Assembly (NCBI GenBank): GCA_002082245.2
Contig: NBTC02000002.1
Coordinates: forward strand, 1,736,001 to 1,800,000
DNA length: 64,000 nucleotides
Direction: 5' to 3'
DNA from: Yersinia enterocolitica
Lineage (GTDB): Bacteria; Pseudomonadota; Gammaproteobacteria; Enterobacterales; Enterobacteriaceae
The position numbers were made by a program, and so were the translations under genes. Below are positions 15,912 to 24,958 of the stretch, in pieces (positions within the stretch are counted from its first letter, which is position 1; every line of letters starts with the position of its first letter). The notes under the pieces are model-generated. The model made no database searches and was not told the origin of the DNA. It saw only the letters and a list, made by a program, of their open reading frames with translations.

Positions 15912-17015
15912 TCAAATAACCGGCTGTCGCGGGGTGAAAACATGATTAATTCCCTGCTGTTGTAGCTTTTTCAATAAATCATATCCACCATTTGGCACAC
16001 TATGCGCAAACTCTCGTTCGCTTGTAAACACAGGGCTGACCCAATACATATTAACCGGATCACCTTGTTGAAGAGGTAGAGTAAGATTGTCTGCATCAGC
16101 ATATAACGCTGATGATAAAATATAGCCTTCATAACCCTTAGGGGCGACAGCCGACTCCAGTGTATGCCCTTCGCCAAGCCAGGTTATTTTACTCCAGGGA
16201 ACGTGGGCAAATCCTGCCAGCGCACTGGCCATGTGAATAGCGTTGTCTTCGTTGACATATTGGCTATCAATTGCAATCGCCATCTCCAAGCGCCGGTATT
16301 TAGCTGCATCATCATTAAATAATATTTCAACCCATGGCTGAGGACGAATACTGACCCCCACGGTCAGAAAGTAATATATTCCCTCTTTCTCATGTTGGGA
16401 GATGGCCATTGGCGGCCACGTCCCCTGATCGATGGCATAATATTTTACCGATGGACCGAAGTGCTGCTCATAATATTGAATATATTCAGCTTGTAATGCA
16501 GGCCACGGATTTCCCTCTTCCTGTTGCCAGGCCCGCCAAAATTGACGAGTATGTTGCGCATTGGCATATTGTGTATTGGTTGAAGCTGACCCCAGAGGTA
16601 ATGTCAGTGGATTATCTTTAATACAACTGGCGGAATAGCAAATTGAGTGATCAATATAGAGGCTCCAGCCAGGAATAATTGCCAACAGTTGTCCCTGATA
16701 CCACAATGCCGCACCGTCGTCACTTTCAGACCAGACTATCGTAATATACTGCGCATCCAGCTCCGCCTCGCCCGCCACATTACGGCAGAACTCTGCGGCT
16801 AATCGTGGGGCCAACCCTTGTTCAAGGGCGGTATTATCAGCCGATGGTGGCGCAGCAACCAGATTTCTCACCCAGCAGGCACGCACGGGAAAACGCTCTT
16901 CAAATGCCTCCTGCGGATAAATATAGAAGTAAACTACCCGATTATCCTGTTGCACCACAGCAACCAATGTCTGGTTTTCATTACTGACTTCGGCCAGTAC
17001 CTCAGATTCTTTCAT
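15912..17015 (-). CDS. Suppressor-of-fused (Sufu) domain protein, putative
   Basis: A 367-residue soluble protein without signal peptide or membrane span. The C-terminal half (about 195-365) resembles the bacterial Sufu domain: YYFLTVGVSIRPQPWVEILF, a mid-segment YRRLEMAIAIDS, and the late VNMYWVSPVFTSEREFAHSVPNGGYDLLKKL. The N-terminal 190 residues I do not recognise. Family knowledge: bacterial Sufu-domain proteins often serve as immunity proteins beside polymorphic toxins or as orphan immunity genes. No toxin gene is adjacent here. Base use is like its neighbours. Domain call is moderate; any immunity role is inference. Confidence 0.6.
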   Translation of the reverse strand: MKESEVLAEVSNENQTLVAVVQQDNRVVYFYIYPQEAFEERFPVRACWVRNLVAAPPSADNTALEQGLAPRLAAEFCRNVAGEAELDAQYITIVWSESDDGAALWYQGQLLAIIPGWSLYIDHSICYSASCIKDNPLTLPLGSASTNTQYANAQHTRQFWRAWQQEEGNPWPALQAEYIQYYEQHFGPSVKYYAIDQGTWPPMAISQHEKEGIYYFLTVGVSIRPQPWVEILFNDDAAKYRRLEMAIAIDSQYVNEDNAIHMASALAGFAHVPWSKITWLGEGHTLESAVAPKGYEGYILSSALYADADNLTLPLQQGDPVNMYWVSPVFTSEREFAHSVPNGGYDLLKKLQQQGINHVFTPRQPVI

Positions 17016-17373
17016 ATCGCCTCAACTGTATCGGCAAAGGGTTTCAGGCGAAACATACTGTATTGCCTGCTGTAAAATAAGCCTATTAGCGGAACACAGA
17101 TAATCTCATGCTAATAACTTTAATACTGATAGTGTAAAGCATGGCATAGTGTAAAACGTCTTATCCCTTTAAATCATCAGCAAAAGTCTCAAAAATACGC
17201 CGAATGCGATTATTATTTGAATCTTATTTTTTATAATCGATTCAATATGATCCTATAGTGACCGATCGTAATTATAGACTGTCACCTCAATACCTATAAC
17301 CAATAGTTGATAGTCTACAGCCTGAATTCACGCTAAAATAAAACCATTATTTCTCGCAGAATTGAGGGTTCAC
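17016..17373. other. Intergenic region between the Sufu-domain gene and yajD
   Basis: About 358 bp of AT-rich sequence. It must hold the divergent promoters of both genes. I see no conserved RNA, repeat or small gene in it. Confidence 0.5.
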
Positions 17374-17715
17374 ATGGCATATATACCGAAGAATTACACC
17401 CGGCTGGAAAGTGGCTATCGGGAGAAAGCACTGAAAATTTTTCCGTGGGTTTGCGGTAAATGTTCACGAGAGTTTGTTTATTCCAATCTGCGAGAGCTGA
17501 CGGTTCACCATATTGACCATGATCATAGCAATAACCCAGAAGATGGCAGCAATTGGGAGATGTTATGCCTTTTTTGTCATGATCATGAACACTCTAAATA
17601 CACCGAAGCAGACCAATATGGGTCGACTGTGATTGCCGGGGATGATGCCCAGAATGATCAGGGTGTTGCTACCCATAATCCATTCGCCAACCTAAAGTCT
17701 TTGATGAAGAAATAA
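17374..17715 (+). CDS. yajD: YajD family HNH nuclease-like protein
   Basis: A 113-residue protein nearly collinear with E. coli YajD (115). Seen: a zinc-finger-like CGKCSREF (near 29) paired with CLFCHDHEHS (near 70), and the HNH core VHHIDHDHSNNPEDGSNWEMLC between. HNH proteins bind metal and cut or bind nucleic acid; YajD's target is not known. The ATG at 17374 has GAGGG 5 nt upstream; a TTG at 17362 in the same frame is rejected. Lone gene, convergent with cyaB. Confidence 0.93.
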   Translation: MAYIPKNYTRLESGYREKALKIFPWVCGKCSREFVYSNLRELTVHHIDHDHSNNPEDGSNWEMLCLFCHDHEHSKYTEADQYGSTVIAGDDAQNDQGVATHNPFANLKSLMKK

Positions 17716-17765
17716 CGCTGTCTGGCCGTGGTATGCAACACGGCCGACATGACATCACCATCGGA

Positions 17766-18305
17766 CTAAAAACCTAATAGCTGCCGGTAAGATTGAGTTT
17801 CTTGTTGTTGTGGCAATAGCCCTAATTTATCGGCTAACTGTTGGCATTCGACTTTAAGGCTATCCAGGGCCGTAGCATCATCAGTCATGATGGCTATTTC
17901 GGCAAAATCGCCAAGACCCGCCAAGCTATCAACCGTGACATGAAACTTCCCAATAAAGTAGATACTCCGTATTTTTTCCAGCATAAATGCTGGCTGATAG
18001 CCTAACGTCGCCAGCATGCTTTGAACCTTGGTTATATCCTCAATATTGCTGGCCTCACAGCGTTCAGTTCCCGGCCCTTTTACTATCCATAAACGAATAC
18101 CTGACGGGTTCATCTCACGTAAAACCATACTGACCTGTTTAGCCGCTAAATCACCGCCGTTGGCTTCCAGATAGATATCTTTTTCATGATTATTGAGGGT
18201 AAATGGCAATGCTTGATGTAATGCTAGTTGTTCATGTAATTGGCTGATGTTCGATACATGGAACTTTAACTCAACTTCATATTTACCAATAAAATGCTCA
18301 CTCAT
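17766..18305 (-). CDS. cyaB: Class IV adenylate cyclase CyaB (CYTH domain)
   Basis: A 179-residue CYTH-fold enzyme. Seen: the ExExK metal-binding motif (E10, E12, K14 in KYEVELKF), then basic and acidic strands such as [32 protein letters not shown] and [10 protein letters not shown]. The order and wording match what I recall of the structurally studied Y. pestis class IV cyclase. It can make cAMP in vitro; most enterobacteria rely on the class I enzyme CyaA instead, so the physiological role is unclear. The start at 18305 (MSEHF) gives the known length; an in-frame ATG 9 codons upstream is less likely. Confidence 0.9.
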   Translation of the reverse strand: MSEHFIGKYEVELKFHVSNISQLHEQLALHQALPFTLNNHEKDIYLEANGGDLAAKQVSMVLREMNPSGIRLWIVKGPGTERCEASNIEDITKVQSMLATLGYQPAFMLEKIRSIYFIGKFHVTVDSLAGLGDFAEIAIMTDDATALDSLKVECQQLADKLGLLPQQQETQSYRQLLGF

Positions 18306-18645
18306 AAATGCCTTACTAATCAGTGTAATCATTAAACTCGATCCTATACCTCATCACGTAATGATCAAAATACTTATCAATATCCCAATGACTCAACCTA
18401 GCCTTGATACGCTGAATAGTTTTCTTATAAATCATTAATGTTAGTAATGTTTAAACGGCGGGAATGATGAAGGTTGAAGACAATTTAAGCACTAATAACG
18501 AGAGCTAGCTCACAAAGCAAACGATTCATCAGGAAACCCTTTCCTCCCTCATGTTTACTTCATGGCATCCGAAGAGCGGTTTGCTATCAGCCGATACGTG
18601 GATGAATGCTAACAAAAGTCAATGCCATTACAGGGAGCGGCACCA
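18306..18645. other. Divergent intergenic region between cyaB and dld
   Basis: About 340 bp with the divergent promoters of cyaB and dld. I see no strong palindrome, RNA element or small gene. Confidence 0.5.
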
Positions 18646-20358
18646 ATGAATCAATCCAATGATGAAAAAAGGCAAACCTTGCTGAACCAGTTGCAGCAGA
18701 TTGTGGGTGCGCGCTACTTGCTAACCGGCGAACGGCAGACAGAGCGTTATCGTACGGGTTTCCGCTCAGGAACAGGATCTGCTCTTGCGGTAGTGTTTCC
18801 TTCAACGTTATTACAGCAATGGCAGTTGCTACAAGCCTGTGTGGCCGCCGATACCATTGTTATCATGCAGGCAGCGAACACCGGGCTGACAGAAGGCTCA
18901 ACCCCCAGTGGTAATGATTATGATCGACCCATTGTTATATTAAATACTTTGCGCCTCAATCAAATCCAGCTATTAAATGATGGAAAGCAGGTTATTGGTT
19001 TTCCTGGCAGTACGCTGAATCAATTGGAAATACGTCTGAAACCTTATGATCGTGAACCCCATTCGGTCATTGGGTCCTCTTGCATCGGTGCCTCGGTGGT
19101 GGGGGGCATTTGTAATAACTCAGGTGGGTCATTGGTTCAAAGAGGCCCTGCCTACACCGAAATGGCACTGTACGCACAGATTGATGCTCAGGGTGAGTTA
19201 CAGTTAATCAATCATTTAGGGATTAATTTAGGCAATACGCCAGAAGAGATTTTGCAACGGCTGGAACGGGGTAAATATCGTGCCAGCGATATTGCACAAG
19301 GTACACAACAAGCCTCCGACCACGAATATGCTACGCGAGTAAGAGATATTGATGCGCCAACCCCTTCACGTTTCAATGCCGATCCAAGACGATTATTTGA
19401 AGCCTCGGGATGTGCCGGTAAATTGGCCGTATTTGCAGTACGGCTTGACACTTTTCCCAGTGAAAAACAACAGCAAGTCTTTTATATCGGCACCAATCAG
19501 ACTCAGGTATTGACTGAATTACGCCGTGCAATTTTACGTGACTTTAAACATTTGCCCGTCGCTGGTGAATATATGCATCGCGATATTTTTGATATTGCTG
19601 AAGTGTACGGCAAAGATACCTTTGTCATGATAAATAGCATGGGTACCAATAATATGCCTCGTTTCTTTACCCTAAAGGGCAAAATTGATGCACGGCTTAG
19701 CAAAGTTCCTTTTTTAATCGACCATTTAACTGATCGAATAATGCAAGGCTTCAGCCAGGTACTGCCCAACCATTTACCTAAACGCCTCAAAACATATCGG
19801 AGTAAATATGAGCATCATTTGATGCTTAAAATGTCAGGTGCAGGTATTCCTGAAGCACAGCAGTTTTTGAAGGACTTTTTTGCGACGGCGGAAGGTAACT
19901 TCATTACCTGTACCGCTGATGAAGGCAAGAAAGCCTTTTTACACCGCTTTGCCGCAGCAGGTGCTGCTGTGCGCTATCACGCTGTTCACGCTGATAAAGT
20001 GGAGGATATTCTGGCTCTGGATATTGCGCTACCGCGCAATGAAGAACAATGGTTTGAGACCCTCCCGGCAGAAATAGACCAATGCCTGGTCGCCAAACTC
20101 TATTACGGCCATTTCTTGTGCCATGTCTTCCATCAGGACTATATTGTGAAAAAAGGTGTTGATACTCAGGCATTAAAACAAAAAATGCTGGCGCTGCTGA
20201 ATGACAAAGGGGCGGAATATCCGGCTGAGCACAATGTGGGGCATCTCTATATAGCCAAACCTGCCTTAAAGGATTTTTACCAACAGATAGACCCAACCAA
20301 CAGCTTTAATCCTGGGATTGGTAAAACCTCAAAACGTAAATCCTGGCAGAAAGAATAA
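18646..20358 (+). CDS. dld: Quinone-dependent D-lactate dehydrogenase Dld
   Basis: A 570-residue peripheral membrane flavoprotein (E. coli Dld 571). It oxidises D-lactate to pyruvate and passes electrons to quinone. Seen: an FAD-binding PCMH domain at the N-terminus (MQAANTGLTEGSTPSG..., IGSSCIGASVVGGICNNSGGSLVQRGPAYTEMALYA) and a C-terminal Dld membrane-binding domain (GQEA-like AEHNVGHLYIAKPALKDFYQQIDPTNSFNPGIG). The start at 18646 follows AGGGAG at 8 nt; an in-frame ATG at 18622 is discounted. In E. coli dld lies next to pbpG, as here. Confidence 0.95.
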   Translation: MNQSNDEKRQTLLNQLQQIVGARYLLTGERQTERYRTGFRSGTGSALAVVFPSTLLQQWQLLQACVAADTIVIMQAANTGLTEGSTPSGNDYDRPIVILNTLRLNQIQLLNDGKQVIGFPGSTLNQLEIRLKPYDREPHSVIGSSCIGASVVGGICNNSGGSLVQRGPAYTEMALYAQIDAQGELQLINHLGINLGNTPEEILQRLERGKYRASDIAQGTQQASDHEYATRVRDIDAPTPSRFNADPRRLFEASGCAGKLAVFAVRLDTFPSEKQQQVFYIGTNQTQVLTELRRAILRDFKHLPVAGEYMHRDIFDIAEVYGKDTFVMINSMGTNNMPRFFTLKGKIDARLSKVPFLIDHLTDRIMQGFSQVLPNHLPKRLKTYRSKYEHHLMLKMSGAGIPEAQQFLKDFFATAEGNFITCTADEGKKAFLHRFAAAGAAVRYHAVHADKVEDILALDIALPRNEEQWFETLPAEIDQCLVAKLYYGHFLCHVFHQDYIVKKGVDTQALKQKMLALLNDKGAEYPAEHNVGHLYIAKPALKDFYQQIDPTNSFNPGIGKTSKRKSWQKE

Positions 20359-20526
20359 TATCACCCCGATACTGGGCTCCATATCAAGTCGAATTAGGCA
20401 TTATCTGAATTCAAGTCCTCTATCTCCTGAATTCTGCCAAACAAACTATAGTCATAGTCTAGAGCCAACGAGGTTGGTGCGGCTAACAAATGTTAGTCGG
20501 TATTAATGCTAAGTCTGGGAGACAGA

Positions 20527-20610
20527 ATGAAAATAATACTGTGGATTATCGCCATTATTTTTATTGTCGGGTTGTTGACGATTACTGGTGTGTTTAAATT
20601 GATTTTCTAA
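20527..20610 (+). CDS. yohP: Small membrane protein YohP
   Basis: A 27-residue single-span protein beginning MKIILWIIAIIFIVG and ending GVFKLIF, nearly the same as E. coli YohP (27 residues). Family knowledge: YohP is a tiny inner-membrane protein of unknown role used as a model of post-translational insertion. The ATG has GGGAGA 3-8 nt upstream. In E. coli it is near dusC and pbpG, which agrees with the position. It is too short for usual gene callers. Confidence 0.9.
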   Translation: MKIILWIIAIIFIVGLLTITGVFKLIF

Positions 20611-20650
20611 TGATTATCAGAGAGATGTAAATATCCGCCAATTGCTTTAA

Positions 20651-20681
20651 GCAGAATTTGCAGCCCGTCTGCAAATTCTGC
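20651..20681. terminator. Strong hairpin between yohP and pbpG, likely bidirectional terminator
   Basis: A perfect 13-bp stem, GCAGAATTTGCAG / CTGCAAATTCTGC, with a 5-nt loop, lying between the convergent yohP and pbpG stops. There is no long T-run on either side, so it may work with Rho or simply protect 3' ends. Confidence 0.65.
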
Positions 20682-20704
20682 TATCTACTGACTGTGTTCT
20701 CTAC

Positions 20705-21640
20705 CTATTCCGACACCTGAGCTAAACGCCCTTGCCCATCTTTTTGCTGACGATAGCTTTTGGCAGCCCCAGGGATCGGCGCGGCTTTACCGGTTTCCAT
20801 CCAACTGCGTAGGCGGTTTGCATCGGCAAAATGCGTATATTTACCAAAGGCATCTAACACCACAAGAGCTACAGGACGATTGCCAATGACGGTCCGCATT
20901 GCCAAACAGTGCCCAGCTTGATTCGTAAAGCCGGTTTTAGTGAGCTGAATATTCCATTTATCGTTATAAACTAAATGGTTAGTGTTACGAAATGGCAGCG
21001 TATAATCAGGGTCACGGAAAGTTGCCATTTTCTCAGTGGTAGTGCTTAGTTGCCCAATCAGCGGGTATTGTTTGGTCGCCACCAGCAACTTGGTCAAATC
21101 ATGCGCGGTCGAGACATTATCAATCGACAGACCTGTTGGCTCAACATAACGTGTTTTGGTCATTCCCAAAGATTTCGCTTTCGCATTCATTGCGTTAATA
21201 AATGCGTTATAGCCTCCGGGATAGTGATGCGCCAGACTCGCCGCAGCGCGGTTTTCCGATGACATTAATGCTAATAGCAGCATATCTTTGCGACTGATTT
21301 CACTGTTTACCCTAACCCGAGAAAATACCCCTTTCATTTCTTTAGTTTGATGAATATCTACTGAGATAATCTCATCCAGTGGCAATTTGGCATCCAACAC
21401 CACCATTGCGGTCATCAGTTTGGTGATTGACGCAATGGGTACCACTTCATCAGCATTGTTAGCGTAAATCACTTTATTTGTTTGTAAATCAACCACCATC
21501 GCGCTGCCGGATGCCAGTTCCAAGGGCGTTTTCCCTTTAATTTCAGCCGTCCCACCACTGGCAGAGGCTAAAGGAACAACACTGATACCGGTAGATAAAA
21601 GCAAAAAACTTAATAGTGCAAAACGGATTTTCACATGCAT
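20705..21640 (-). CDS. pbpG: D-alanyl-D-alanine endopeptidase PBP7
   Basis: A 311-residue low-mass penicillin-binding protein. Seen: a signal peptide (cleavage near 27, PLASA), the catalytic SxxK at S71-K74 ([10 protein letters not shown]), SxN as SSENRAA, and KTG as [11 protein letters not shown]. These three motifs define the S11/S12 DD-peptidases. PBP7 cleaves DD-crosslinks in peptidoglycan and is periplasmic. The gene neighbours dld as in E. coli. An alternative would be DacA/DacC, but the absence of a C-terminal amphipathic anchor domain favours PbpG. Confidence 0.93.
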   Translation of the reverse strand: MHVKIRFALLSFLLLSTGISVVPLASASGGTAEIKGKTPLELASGSAMVVDLQTNKVIYANNADEVVPIASITKLMTAMVVLDAKLPLDEIISVDIHQTKEMKGVFSRVRVNSEISRKDMLLLALMSSENRAAASLAHHYPGGYNAFINAMNAKAKSLGMTKTRYVEPTGLSIDNVSTAHDLTKLLVATKQYPLIGQLSTTTEKMATFRDPDYTLPFRNTNHLVYNDKWNIQLTKTGFTNQAGHCLAMRTVIGNRPVALVVLDAFGKYTHFADANRLRSWMETGKAAPIPGAAKSYRQQKDGQGRLAQVSE

Positions 21641-22235
21641 GTTCGTCAGCTTAGATAGGTTGTCGGGAGTGATTGTGGTTGGTTTGGCGCATTATAAATT
21701 ACAGTAATGCACGGCGCACCACACATTCTTCAAATGATTGTTACAAAGATTAAAGCTGCCTAATTGCTACTCACCGGTAAACACTTTTCAAAGAAAGGAA
21801 CAAAGACTTATTGTGAGCATTATTTTGAAAGATAGTGATTGTTTATAAAATAAGCAAGCAGCCATCGTGGCTCAATTTAGGTCAGGATAATTCAATTTTG
21901 CTAAATTACGCGGGATGTGACGTTAATTGGCGGAAAGATTAGCGCTATAAATCTAAACAGATTATCAATAATGACAAAAAAAACGCTTGCTAGACTAATT
22001 ATTACCCTATAATTGCCAACATAATTTTTAGATATACCCTAAATAATTCGAGTTGCAGGAAGTCGGCAAGCGAGAGACAAATCGGTCGGAAACCGATTTG
22101 AACAGCATTTATGCTGCCCGCAGGGTGAGGCTCATTAACCCCGATGAGCTTACATGAGTAAGTGATTCGGGTGATTGAACGTAGCCAATGCAGCTTGAAG
22201 TATGACGGATATAAAACTGATTCATAGGTATTTAT
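21641..22235. other. Intergenic region with ERIC element, pbpG to small membrane gene
   Basis: 595 bp without a convincing gene. Bases 21641-22030 are AT-rich promoter-like sequence for pbpG. Bases 22033-22213 are an ERIC-type repeat (separate entry). Confidence 0.6.
22033..22213. repeat. ERIC-type intergenic repeat (about 181 bp, long form)
   Basis: Ends are imperfect inverted repeats (TATACCCTAAATAATTCGAG on the left; the right end reads inward as TATATCCGTCATACTTCAAG). The core GATGAGCTTACATGAGTAAG followed by TGATTCGGGTGA matches the ERIC consensus core. The usual ERIC is 127 bp; the extra roughly 50 bp (containing a CGGTTT/AAACCG stem) suggests the long insertion form known in yersiniae. 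It lies 23 bp upstream of the 58-residue gene. Confidence 0.8.
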
Positions 22236-22412
22236 ATGGGAACAACAATCTTTGGTATTCTCTTTGGTGTATTTCTAATAGCGGCAGGTTTAGCGGATAT
22301 TCATGATGAAAATCTAGCATCACTAACCTTCTGGGTTGACGCATTGCTGATTCTTGTTGGTGCAGTATTCCTATTGGGTATTGCAAAGTTTATCGGGCGT
22401 AAGAAGAAATAG
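22236..22412 (+). CDS. Small two-span membrane protein of unknown function
   Basis: A 58-residue protein with two hydrophobic spans, FGILFGVFLIAAGLA and ALLILVGAVFLLGIAKF, separated by the polar loop DIHDENLASLTFW, and a basic end GRKKK. I do not recognise a family. The ATG is preceded by a weak AGG at about 8 nt. It is followed by a good terminator at 22429 and lies downstream of an ERIC repeat, which could supply or modulate its transcription. Real-gene status rests on the clean membrane pattern, start, stop and terminator. Confidence 0.7.
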   Translation: MGTTIFGILFGVFLIAAGLADIHDENLASLTFWVDALLILVGAVFLLGIAKFIGRKKK

Positions 22413-22428
22413 CAGTGATATTTATCAG

Positions 22429-22450
22429 AAAAGGCCGCGCACGGCCTTTT
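22429..22450. terminator. Bidirectional terminator between the 58-aa gene and mgtE
   Basis: A 9-bp stem AAAAGGCCG / CGGCCTTTT with a 4-nt loop. A-tract and T-tract flank both sides, so it can end both convergent transcripts. Confidence 0.9.
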
Positions 22451-22463
22451 CATTGTCAGCCTG

Positions 22464-23489
22464 TTATACCAAATCACTCATCACTAATTGTGCGATTTCA
22501 AAGTAAATAATCAGGCCGGTACCATCAATAAAGGTAGCAATAAAAGGTGCGGAGACCACCGCAGGATCAATTGACATCCGTTTTAATACCATCGGAATAA
22601 TAGAAGAGACAATGGCACTCCACACGGTGATAGCAACAACAGTTAAGCTCACCACAATGGTGACTTCCATCCCTACGCCCAGGAACCAAGCGCGGATCCA
22701 GGCCGCCAGCCCAATCGTCGTTGCCACCATCAGAGAAGTAGAGACCTCTTTACGCAATACCGCCCCCACATTGCGCAGACTCACCTCCCCCAAAGCCATG
22801 GCCCGTACCAGAGTCGAGGTAATTTGCGTACCACTGTTACCACCGGTTCCAATCAGTAATGGAATAAAGAAAGCCAGCGCGATAGCGGCTTCCAATTGCT
22901 CTTCAAACGCTTTCAATACTGTTCCGGTATAAGCTTCTGCCACAAATAACAGTAATAACCATATAACGCGTTTACGCCATAATGTTATCGGACTAGTTTG
23001 CAAGTAAGGCTCGTCGAGAGGCAAACTGGCTCCTTGCCGTTGGGCATCCTCAGTATTTTCATCTTCGATCAATTCGGCAATATCTTTCGCCCGTAATACC
23101 CCCACTAATTTTCCGTGGCTTAATACCGGAACAATATCCAGGCCGCTTTTTGCCAGTAAACTTGCCGCCTCATGACGATCCTGCTCTGGAGATACCGAGA
23201 AATAACTCTGATTGATAATTTGAAATACTTTTATATCAGGCTGTTCTTCCGTCAGTAGATTTTTAACCGAGAGTAAGCCGACCAAATGCCGATTGCCATT
23301 TGTTACCAACAATTGCGTTGGTATTTCACTATCTGAGATATTCTGCAAGAAATAGGCTTTAGCCTCAGTGACTGACATATCAGCCGATACCGTAATATAA
23401 GTATCGCTCATATAGGCACCTAAGGTGGACTCTTTATCCTCGCCTTGATTGGATTGCTTTGGTATTGCTAAATCGAAATGTGAACTCAT
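22464..23489 (-). CDS. MgtE-type magnesium transporter without the N-terminal MgtE_N domain
   Basis: A 341-residue protein: two CBS domains (about 25-150) and a five-span membrane domain (about 170-340). Seen: CBS motifs THIS-like LVGLLSVKNLL and LVGVLRAKDIAELIED; membrane motifs PLLIGTGGNSGTQITSTLVRAMALGE and SAPFIATFIDGTGLIIYFEIA, which line the MgtE Mg2+ pore. Full-length MgtE proteins are about 450 residues and begin with a helical MgtE_N domain that gates the channel; it is missing here. A strong M-box riboswitch lies upstream, supporting Mg2+ as the substrate. Confidence 0.88.
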   Translation of the reverse strand: MSSHFDLAIPKQSNQGEDKESTLGAYMSDTYITVSADMSVTEAKAYFLQNISDSEIPTQLLVTNGNRHLVGLLSVKNLLTEEQPDIKVFQIINQSYFSVSPEQDRHEAASLLAKSGLDIVPVLSHGKLVGVLRAKDIAELIEDENTEDAQRQGASLPLDEPYLQTSPITLWRKRVIWLLLLFVAEAYTGTVLKAFEEQLEAAIALAFFIPLLIGTGGNSGTQITSTLVRAMALGEVSLRNVGAVLRKEVSTSLMVATTIGLAAWIRAWFLGVGMEVTIVVSLTVVAITVWSAIVSSIIPMVLKRMSIDPAVVSAPFIATFIDGTGLIIYFEIAQLVMSDLV

Positions 23490-23570
23490 AAATGACCCTA
23501 TTACTGTTATAAATTAACTAAACAGTCCTCACATAGGGGCGTAACCAGATTAGAGAGTGCTCAATGGCTA

Positions 23571-23740
23571 TCTCCGTGTCTAAGTTTTAGCACTATACAA
23601 CGTATCTGATTTCTCAGAAGTTACTTTGGGTTATACCTTAATCCGATATAACCTGTCCTAACCTTGGGCGTCTCTGGACGTCGTCAGATCAGTAACCTGT
23701 GTTTGTATAGGAGCCTCGCCTAACGAGATACTGCATTTAA
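23571..23740 (-). ncRNA. M-box (ykoK) magnesium riboswitch upstream of the mgtE gene
   Basis: On the minus strand the leader begins CTCGTTAGGCGAGGCTCCTA, the highly conserved M-box start. It continues with an ACACAGG...TACTG segment, GACGTCCAGAGACGCC, and further on AGTGCTAAAACTTAG, all in the order of the Rfam ykoK consensus as I recall it. The element spans about 23740 down to 23571 and is followed by about 80 nt before the mgtE ATG. Family knowledge: the M-box folds tightly at high Mg2+ and shuts off the transporter. I see no clear terminator after it, so control may be on translation or by Rho. Confidence 0.85.
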
Positions 23741-23854
23741 AATGCAGGCACACTATAAACGCGATACTTAAAACAAATCAAAAGAATAACTATTCTTGTT
23801 TAAGCTATATTTAGGGTTAGGATTTATATGGCTAATATATAAGTAATAGAAAAT

Positions 23855-24787
23855 TCATACCCGCAGAATAGCCAACGCAATATCTTTTGAGTTTTTTAAC
23901 GCACGGATTTCACTGAATAAATCTGTTGCTTCAGCATATTCTTTACGTAAATAACCCAACCACTGTTTGATGCGGGCAACATGATACAGGCCGGTATCGC
24001 CCTGCTTTTCCAACTGCACATATTTTTGCAGCAGTTTTACCACTTCAGACCAAGCCATATGCGGTTCGTTATACTTCACCACCCGGCTCAGATTCGGTAC
24101 ATTTAATGCCCCGCGCCCTAGCATCACGGCATCACAGCCCGTCACCTTCATGCACTCCTGCGCGCTCTGGTAATCCCAGATCTCACCATTGGCAATCACG
24201 GGGATAGTCAGCCGCTGGCGTATTTCGCCAATCGCTTGCCAATTAATTCGTTCGGCTTGATAACCATCTTCTTTGGTGCGGCCATGTACTGCCAGTTCAG
24301 TCGCGCCCGCTTGTTGCACTGCGTCTGCGATTTCAAACTGACGAGCGCCAGAATCCCAGCCCAAACGAATTTTGACTGTGACTGGCAAATGCGCAGGCAC
24401 GGCTTCACGCATCGCTTTGGCTCCCTGATAAATCAATTCAGGATCTTTCAGCAATGTGGCACCACCGCCACTGCCATTCACCAACTTTGAAGGACACCCA
24501 CAATTGAGATCGACACCGTATGAGCCAAGTTCTACCGCGCGAGCCGCGTTTTCCGCCAGCCACTCGGGATATTGACCCAATAATTGAATACGAACTAAGG
24601 TGCCGGAGGGAGTACGGCTTTGATGATGTAATTCAGGGCAGAGACGATAGAAGGATTTTGCTGGCAAAAGTTGATCGACCACCCGTAAAAACTCAGTGAT
24701 ACAAAGGTCATAATCGTTCACTTCGCTGAGGAGTTCGCGCACCAGTGAATCTAATACCCCTTCCATCGGCGCCAATAATACCCGCAT
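23855..24787 (-). CDS. dusC: tRNA-dihydrouridine(16) synthase DusC
   Basis: A 310-residue FMN-dependent TIM-barrel enzyme that reduces uridine 16 of tRNA. Seen: [17 protein letters not shown] at the start, the catalytic-cysteine segment [21 protein letters not shown] (near 95), VKIRLGW, the FMN phosphate-binding VIANGEIWD, and VMLGRGAL. The wording LDSLVRELL and [12 protein letters not shown] is that of DusC rather than DusA or DusB. Its E. coli neighbours (yohP, pbpG) are nearby. To the right the gene order switches to the rhlE region. Confidence 0.94.
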   Translation of the reverse strand: MRVLLAPMEGVLDSLVRELLSEVNDYDLCITEFLRVVDQLLPAKSFYRLCPELHHQSRTPSGTLVRIQLLGQYPEWLAENAARAVELGSYGVDLNCGCPSKLVNGSGGGATLLKDPELIYQGAKAMREAVPAHLPVTVKIRLGWDSGARQFEIADAVQQAGATELAVHGRTKEDGYQAERINWQAIGEIRQRLTIPVIANGEIWDYQSAQECMKVTGCDAVMLGRGALNVPNLSRVVKYNEPHMAWSEVVKLLQKYVQLEKQGDTGLYHVARIKQWLGYLRKEYAEATDLFSEIRALKNSKDIALAILRV

Positions 24788-24907
24788 GCTAATTACCCTG
24801 ATCCATTATCCGCACTCGCCCAGTATAAACGTAAAAAAGACCGGCAATGATACGGGGGAATTGAGGTGTAAAACAAGGAATAACCCAGCAGGAACGTCAA
24901 TTCAGAT

Positions 24908-24937
24908 GAAAAAAAACCGCCTCAAAGAAGCGGTTTG
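24908..24937 (-). terminator. rhlE terminator
   Basis: Read on the minus strand: AACCGC / GCGGTT stem with loop TTCTTTGA, then eight T. It lies just after the rhlE stop. Confidence 0.9.
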
Positions 24938-24958
24938 ATCAGCGAAAGGGATTACCGC

